Part shown: piece after piece, positions 5,884 to 9,794 of the stretch
Layout of the letters: each line of letters begins with the position of its first letter
Numbering within the stretch: position 1 is the first letter of the stretch
Position numbers and translations under genes: made by a program
Source of the DNA: Actinomycetes bacterium
GTDB taxonomy: Bacteria > Actinomycetota > Actinomycetes > Actinomycetales > Microbacteriaceae
Assembly: GCA_023421635.1 (NCBI GenBank)
Contig: JAEZSU010000309.1
Span: forward strand, 1-9,794
Direction: 5' to 3'
DNA: 9,794 nt
Notes under the pieces: model-generated
Database searches by the model: none
What the model was told of the DNA's origin: nothing
What the model saw: the letters and a program-made list of their open reading frames with translations, nothing else

Positions 5884-6360
5884 ATGAACGTCTCCGTGGA
5901 AGGCCGGCTCGCCGCCGAGGACCGGCCGCCGCTTGCGGATGCGTGCCCGATCGAACGCGCGAGCGAGATCCTGGCCCGCCGGTCCACCCTCGTGCTCCTG
6001 CGGGAGGCGTCGTACGGCACGCGCCGGTTCGACGACTTCGTGCGCCGGAGCGGTCTGACCGAATCCGTGGTGGCCGCCCAGCTGCGTGCCCTCGTCGCCG
6101 AGGGGCTCCTCGCCAAGCGCGACTACCGCGAACGCGGGCAGCGGACCCGCGCCGAGTACGTGCTCACGGCGGCCGGCGACGACCTCGTGCCGATCCTGCT
6201 CGCCCTCGCGCAGTGGGGCGACCGGCACCGCCCGCGCGGGCATCGGCTGCGGATGACGCACACCGGATGCGGCGCGGACCTCGACCCGGTCCTCCGCTGC
6301 GAGGCGGGCCACACGATCACGGTCGACGAGGTCACGGTCGGCCTCATGAAGGGGGAGTGA
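5884..6360 (+). CDS. HxlR-family transcriptional regulator
   Basis: This 158-residue protein carries an HxlR winged helix at about 21-116: CPIERASEIL (21-30) with the conserved N-terminal Cys21, YGTRRFDDFVRRSGLTESVVAAQLRALVAEGLL (44-76), then AEYVLTAAGDDLVPILLALAQWGDRH (90-115). The usual GGRWT before the second helix is RRST here (33-35), losing the common Trp. A C-terminal extension (117-158) holds C129-G, C139 and G-H143, resembling the small Cys-rich tail of many actinobacterial HxlR proteins but with one Cys replaced. The ATG at 5884 is used because it precedes the domain by a normal distance. The frame runs further upstream, but that part overlaps the palindrome and promoter region. It overlaps the thioesterase gene by one base. 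It probably represses its own transcript in response to an electrophile or aromatic acid; the ligand is unknown. Confidence 0.92.
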   Translation: MNVSVEGRLAAEDRPPLADACPIERASEILARRSTLVLLREASYGTRRFDDFVRRSGLTESVVAAQLRALVAEGLLAKRDYRERGQRTRAEYVLTAAGDDLVPILLALAQWGDRHRPRGHRLRMTHTGCGADLDPVLRCEAGHTITVDEVTVGLMKGE

Positions 6361-6863
6361 TGGGCAGGGAGACGGTGCGCGAGCGCACGTACAGCTGGCG
6401 CGACCCGCGCGAACTCGCCGTCGCTGCCATGCAGCTGGACGGCCTGGACTTCCTGCGCCGGATCGGGGCGGGGGAGTACGGCATCCCGCCCGCGGCGGCG
6501 ACCACCGGCATCTCTCCGGTCGAGGTGGGCGAGGGCTACGCGGTGTTCACATTCGAGCCGGAGGAGTGGCACTACAACCCCATGGGAAGCGTGCACGGCG
6601 GCATCATCTCGACGCTCGCCGACACCGCCCTCGGCTGCGCGGTCCACACGACGCTCTCCGCCGGCACCGGCTACACCTCGCTCGACCTCACCGTGAAGTT
6701 CACGCGCCAGGTGACCGTCGACAGCGGCACGGTGCGCTGCGAGGCGAAGGTCGTCTCCCGCGGACGGCGCACCGCGACGGCGGAGGCCAAGGTCCTCGAC
6801 GGCCGAGGCCGGGTCGTCGCGCACGCCGTGACCACCTGCATGCTCCTGCCCGCCGCGGGCTGA
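6360..6863 (+). CDS. PaaI-like hotdog-fold acyl-CoA thioesterase
   Basis: This 167-residue protein ends in a single hotdog domain (about 45-163). PaaI-type enzymes hydrolyse acyl-CoA thioesters, often aryl or phenylacetyl-CoA derivatives, in the cytoplasm. The active-site block is HYNPMGSVHGGIISTLADTA (71-90): N73, the H79-G-G turn and the catalytic acid D88, with the same His-to-Asp spacing of nine as in PaaI. Strands TSLDLTVKFTRQV and RCEAKVVSRGRRTATAEAKV complete the fold. The N-terminal 40 residues, with an AMQLDGLDFLRRI segment, match the lead-in helix of related actinobacterial proteins. The ATG overlaps the HxlR stop (TGATG), and GGGGGAG at 6351-6357 serves as ribosome binding site inside the regulator gene, so the two are co-translated. 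The context suggests induction together with the regulator. The CoA substrate is not determined. Confidence 0.92.
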   Translation: MGRETVRERTYSWRDPRELAVAAMQLDGLDFLRRIGAGEYGIPPAAATTGISPVEVGEGYAVFTFEPEEWHYNPMGSVHGGIISTLADTALGCAVHTTLSAGTGYTSLDLTVKFTRQVTVDSGTVRCEAKVVSRGRRTATAEAKVLDGRGRVVAHAVTTCMLLPAAG

Positions 6864-6922
6864 GCGCCCGGCCGGACGGACGGCGGCAGGACTGTCCGAA
6901 CGGCCAGGCGAGGCTGTCCCGG

Positions 6923-6952
6923 CGGCGGGGGTGCCGCGGGCGCCTCCCGCCG
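6923..6952 (+). terminator. GC-rich hairpin between thioesterase and ABC genes
   Basis: CGGCGGGGG (6923-6931) pairs with CTCCCGCCG (6944-6952) through nine base pairs including one G-T, around a 12-base loop. It could end the HxlR/thioesterase transcript or sit in the leader of the ABC operon, whose GAGG ribosome binding site (6952-6955) begins at its last base. There is no T tract. The remaining bases of this 100-base gap show no convincing promoter. Confidence 0.4.
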
Positions 6953-6963
6953 AGGCTGGGTGC

Positions 6964-7698
6964 ATGACCAACACACCCACCCCACAGATCGAGGCGCGGG
7001 GGCTCCGCAAGAGCTTCCGCGGCCGCATCCGCGTCGACGACGTCGGATTCACCGTCGGGGCAGGCCGCATCACCGGCCTGCTCGGACCCAACGGCGCCGG
7101 CAAGACGACGACGATCCGGATGCTGCTCGGCCTCGCCGCGCCCACCTCCGGCTCGGCGTCGATCGCCGGCATGCCCTACCGCGCCCTGGCGGCGCCCGCC
7201 CGCACCGTCGGCGCCGTGCTCGACTCCGGCGGGCTCCACCCGGCACGGACCGGTCGCGTCCACCTGCGGATCGCGGCGGCCCGTGCCGGTGTCCCCGCGT
7301 CCCGGGTCGACGACGTGCTCGCCGAGGTCGGGATGACCGCGGACGCCGCCCGGAAGGCCGGCGGCTACTCGCTGGGCATGCGGCAGCGGATCGCGCTGGC
7401 GGCCGCGCTCCTCGGCGACCCGCGGATCCTGGTGCTCGACGCGCCGGCGAACGGCCTCGACCCGACCGGGATGCACTGGCTGAGGCAGCGCCTGCGCGCG
7501 TTCGCGGACGGCGGCGGGGCGGTGCTCCTGTCCTCCCACCAGCTCTCGGACGTCCAGGACATCGCCGACGACATCGTCGTGATCGTCGACGGCACGGTGG
7601 CGGCGGCATCCTCGCTGCCCGACGCGCTCGCCGCCGCCCACGGCGACCTCGAGGGGTTCTACCTCTCGATCGTCGGCGACCGGACGGGGGTGCGGTGA
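6964..7698 (+). CDS. ABC transporter ATP-binding protein with Ala at the catalytic Walker B Glu position
   Basis: This 244-residue nucleotide-binding subunit is of the drug/bacitracin-export type paired with ABC-2 permeases. Walker A is GPNGAGKTTT (41-50, K47), the signature loop YSLGMRQR (135-142), the D-loop NGLDP just after Walker B, and the switch histidine H192 in SSHQL. Walker B reads LVLDAPANGLDP: after D159 the residue is Ala160 (codon GCG, 7441-7443), where nearly all active ABC ATPases have the catalytic Glu. GAG would differ by one base. Loss of this Glu normally stops or greatly slows ATP hydrolysis while leaving ATP binding and dimerisation. All other motifs are intact and the frame is unbroken, so this is not a decayed gene. 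The ATG at 6964 has GAGG eight bases upstream. The gene overlaps the permease gene by one base (TGATG). The transported substrate is unknown. Confidence 0.93.
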   Translation: MTNTPTPQIEARGLRKSFRGRIRVDDVGFTVGAGRITGLLGPNGAGKTTTIRMLLGLAAPTSGSASIAGMPYRALAAPARTVGAVLDSGGLHPARTGRVHLRIAAARAGVPASRVDDVLAEVGMTADAARKAGGYSLGMRQRIALAAALLGDPRILVLDAPANGLDPTGMHWLRQRLRAFADGGGAVLLSSHQLSDVQDIADDIVVIVDGTVAAASSLPDALAAAHGDLEGFYLSIVGDRTGVR

Positions 7699-8516
7699 TG
7701 CTGCGGGCAGAACTGCTGGCACTGGTCAGCACCACCTCCGCCAAGGTCGCCGCAGCGGTGGCCGTCTGCGGACTCCTCGCGAGCCAGCTCGCGTTCGTCA
7801 CGCTCCTGCCTGCGATCGTCCGCGGCGACATCGGTGCGGCCGAAGGCGCCTCCGAGGGACTGTCCGGGTTCGATCTGACCTCGCCCGCGACGCAGCTGGA
7901 CGCGCTCAGCCCGCTCGGTGCCTCGCTCAGTGGCGGCTCCGTCGGTGTCGCGCTGCTCGCGATCGTCCTGTTCGGCGTCCTGGCGGGCACGAGCGACTTC
8001 CGCTACGGCGGCATCGTGGGCGCGGCGCTCGCGGCACCACAGCGGTGGCGCATCGTCGCCGCGAAGGCGGGAGCCGCGGCACTCGCCGCGCTCATCCTCG
8101 GCGCCGGCCTCGCGATCGTCGGGGGCGCGGTGCTCCTGGTGACCCTCGCCGCATCCGGCGTGCCCTTCGTGGTGGATCCGGCAGCGGCGGCAGCCGTCAT
8201 CGGGCGCGGGATCGTCACGGTCGCCTGCCTCGTACTGATCGGTCTCGCCGTGGGACTGCTCGCGCGCAGCCAGCTCGCCGGCGTCCTCATCGTGCTCGCG
8301 GCGATCCTCGCCGAACCGGTGGTGACCGCCATCACCCAGCTCGTCAGCGGTGGCACGGCGCTGTGGACGCAGCTGCTGCCCGTCTCGCTGGCCCACGCGA
8401 CCATCGGCGCGACCCCCGCGCTGCTCACCCCGCCCGTCGCCGGCGCAGTCCTCCTGGGTCTCGCGGCTGCGGCCCTCGGCGCGGCGACCCTCGCCGTCCA
8501 GCGGCGCGACATCTGA
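7698..8516 (+). CDS. ABC-2 type permease, partner of the upstream ATPase
   Basis: This 272-residue integral membrane protein has six hydrophobic segments at about 15-41, 78-96, 122-152, 169-189, 192-215 and 246-266, the arrangement of small ABC-2 permeases. The stretch DFRYGGIVGAALAAPQRWRI (100-119), between the second and third segments, is the cytoplasmic coupling region of the family: acidic residue, RYG, then a basic turn before AAK. The loop between segments 1 and 2 (42-77) is acidic and polar and should lie outside. The ATG overlaps the ATPase stop by one base, with a G-run (7685-7690) about seven bases upstream, so the pair is co-translated. The stop lies 27 bases before the serine hydrolase gene. 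There is no large extracellular domain of BceB type, so it is not a classical bacitracin-detoxification permease. The substrate cannot be inferred. Confidence 0.88.
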   Translation: MLRAELLALVSTTSAKVAAAVAVCGLLASQLAFVTLLPAIVRGDIGAAEGASEGLSGFDLTSPATQLDALSPLGASLSGGSVGVALLAIVLFGVLAGTSDFRYGGIVGAALAAPQRWRIVAAKAGAAALAALILGAGLAIVGGAVLLVTLAASGVPFVVDPAAAAAVIGRGIVTVACLVLIGLAVGLLARSQLAGVLIVLAAILAEPVVTAITQLVSGGTALWTQLLPVSLAHATIGATPALLTPPVAGAVLLGLAAAALGAATLAVQRRDI

Positions 8517-8528
8517 TCACCCGTCCCA

Positions 8529-8535
8529 GAGAGGA
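8529..8535 (+). promoter_or_regulatory. Ribosome binding site of the serine hydrolase gene
   Basis: GAGAGGA at 8529-8535 lies eight bases before the ATG at 8544. It is one of the clearest Shine-Dalgarno sequences in the window, fixes the start, and lies in the 27-base gap after the permease gene, so the gene can be translated independently on a shared mRNA. Confidence 0.7.
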
Positions 8536-8543
8536 ACAAGACC

Positions 8544-9737
8544 ATGAACGAGACCACCACCCCCGCCCGCCGGCATCCCGTCCGGCTCTGGATCGCCCTC
8601 GGCGCGATCCTCGCCCTCATCGTCGGCGGCGTCGCCGCCGGCGCGTGGTTCCGCACCGCCGGCGACCGCGCCGCCCGCGTGGACACCACCCAGACCGTGC
8701 TGGAGGACCGGCTGCAGGCGCTCGTGGATGCGGGATACCCCGCCGCCCTCGTGTCCGTGACCGAGCCCGACGGCGAGCGCCACGACGCCGCTGCGGGCGA
8801 CGCCGACAACACCGCCGGGGACGCCGAGCTCCGCGTCGGCAGCAACACGAAGATGTTCGTGGCCGCCGTCGTGCTGCAGCTGGTCGACGAGGGCCTCGTC
8901 GGCCTCGACACGCCCATCGACACGTACCTGCCGGGCGTCGTGACCGGTGACGGCATCGACGGGACGGCCATCACGGTCCGTCAGCTGCTGCAGCACCGCA
9001 CCGGCCTGCCCGACGACACCGCCGAGGTGGCCGAGCACGCCTTCGAGGTGCGGGACGACTACGTCTCGCCGCGTGACCTGGTGGACCGTGCGCTGGAGAA
9101 GCCTGCGGTGTTCGCACCCGGGACGGAGTACCGGTACACGAACACGAACTACCTCGTGCTGGGACTTCTGATCGAGCGGGTCACGGAGCGCGCGCTGTGG
9201 GAGCAGATCGATGACCGCATCGTCACACCGCTCGACCTCGAGCACACCTACCTGCCCCTGCCCGGGGAGCGGAGCCTGCGGGGCGCGCACCCCGAAGCCT
9301 TCCATGCCGACACGCCGGGCGAGCTCCGCGACATCACCGAGCTCGATCCGTCATGGGCCTGGGCGGCGGGCGCGCTGGTGTCGTCGACAGCTGATCTGAA
9401 CACGTTCATGCAGGCGCTCCTGGGCGGCGAGCTGCTCTCCGCCGAGAGCCTTGCCGCAATGCAGGAGACCGTCCCTGCCGGTGACGAGCTGTGGCCGGAC
9501 GCCGCCTACGGTCTCGGCCTGGAGCGCACACCTCTCAGCTGCGGCGGGGTGGCGTGGGGGCACGGGGGCGACATCCCCGGTACGCAGACCCGCAACGCGG
9601 TCGCACCGGACGGTACCGCCGTCTCGGTCGCCGTCACCGCGCTGCCGTGGGCGATCGTCGACCCCGCCGACGAGGAGAAGCTGCTCGAGGCGTACCGGAT
9701 GGTCGTGGATGTGCTGGATGCCACGCTCTGCGACTGA
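8544..9737 (+). CDS. Membrane-anchored serine hydrolase, beta-lactamase class C / DD-peptidase fold
   Basis: This 397-residue protein has a basic N-terminus (ARRHPVR) and one hydrophobic helix (about 15-37). There is no lipobox cysteine and no clear cleavage site, so it is probably anchored with the catalytic domain outside. The three penicillin-recognition motifs are present: S100-N-T-K103 (SxxK, in RVGSNTKMF), Y198-T-N200 (Yx[SN], in YRYTNTNY) and H340-G-G (third motif, in WGHGGDIPG). Also typical are LLQHRTGLPD and FAPGTEYRYTN. The order and length fit Streptomyces R61-like D-alanyl-D-alanine carboxypeptidases and related esterases. Cys333, just before the HGG motif, and Cys396, next to last, could form a disulphide, plausible for an exported enzyme. 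It lies 27 bases after the ABC permease gene and is probably the last gene of that operon. Whether it acts on peptidoglycan, a beta-lactam, a D-amino-acid peptide or an ester cannot be told from sequence. Confidence 0.92.
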   Translation: MNETTTPARRHPVRLWIALGAILALIVGGVAAGAWFRTAGDRAARVDTTQTVLEDRLQALVDAGYPAALVSVTEPDGERHDAAAGDADNTAGDAELRVGSNTKMFVAAVVLQLVDEGLVGLDTPIDTYLPGVVTGDGIDGTAITVRQLLQHRTGLPDDTAEVAEHAFEVRDDYVSPRDLVDRALEKPAVFAPGTEYRYTNTNYLVLGLLIERVTERALWEQIDDRIVTPLDLEHTYLPLPGERSLRGAHPEAFHADTPGELRDITELDPSWAWAAGALVSSTADLNTFMQALLGGELLSAESLAAMQETVPAGDELWPDAAYGLGLERTPLSCGGVAWGHGGDIPGTQTRNAVAPDGTAVSVAVTALPWAIVDPADEEKLLEAYRMVVDVLDATLCD

Positions 9738-9744
9738 CCCGACG

Positions 9745-9793
9745 ACCGCGCCGGATGCCGTCGCCGCGTCAGCGGCCCCGCATCCGGCGTGGT
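9745..9793 (+). terminator. Long hairpin after the serine hydrolase gene
   Basis: CGCCGGATGC (9749-9758) is perfectly inverted as GCATCCGGCG (9780-9789). Pairing continues outward to 9745/9793 with one G-T pair. Inside, GCCGC (9763-9767) and GCGGC (9772-9776) form a second stem with a GTCA loop. It begins eight bases after the stop codon, so it is probably the operon terminator. The window ends at 9794, so a T tract beyond TGGTT cannot be seen. It could also serve a convergent gene beyond the edge. Confidence 0.7.
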
Positions 9794-9794
9794 T

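Overview
The window looks like chromosomal DNA from a high-GC actinobacterium. A member of the Microbacteriaceae, probably Microbacterium or a close relative, is most likely. This rests on roughly 70% GC, GTG starts, stop/start overlaps between consecutive genes, a leader that looks leaderless, and a gene set typical of that family (a membrane protein coupled to RsfS and followed by tRNA-Ala, then WS/DGAT, AGCS, HxlR and actinobacterial ABC-2 genes). The assignment comes from recognition, not from a database search.

Layout. (i) 1-1323: housekeeping segment with the end of an unrecognised single-pass membrane protein, rsfS overlapping it by 2 nt, then tRNA-Ala(GGC) with a leader hairpin and its own terminator. 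(ii) 1399-4251: a minus-strand pair, a Cif-type alpha/beta epoxide hydrolase followed by a WS/DGAT-family acyltransferase, divergent from a MarR regulator. The short MarR/hydrolase gap holds two near-identical inverted repeats woven into two mutually overlapping divergent promoters. (iii) 4264-5763 (minus): an AGCS-type sodium:alanine/glycine symporter, tail to tail with marR and divergent from the next block. (iv) 5884-6863: an HxlR regulator, probably leaderless and preceded by an AT-rich palindrome, overlapping by 1 nt a PaaI-like hotdog thioesterase. (v) 6964-9737: an ABC ATPase, an ABC-2 permease (1-nt overlap) and a membrane-anchored serine hydrolase of the beta-lactamase/DD-peptidase fold, ending in a long hairpin cut by the window edge. 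No gene-free stretch exceeds 300 bases, and I see no mobile element, CRISPR array or prophage gene.

How the genes may work together. The MarR/hydrolase/acyltransferase block looks like an inducible unit for epoxide or lipophilic-compound handling: all five catalytic residues of the Cif class of epoxide hydrolases can be placed with matching spacing. The HxlR/thioesterase pair looks like a small self-regulated acyl-CoA or aromatic stress unit whose operator may also affect the divergent symporter. The ABC/serine hydrolase operon suggests envelope or antibiotic-related function, but its ATPase has alanine where the catalytic Walker B glutamate is expected. The points most worth following are the interlocked MarR promoters, the Cif-type catalytic set under a MarR rather than a TetR regulator, and the Walker B substitution.
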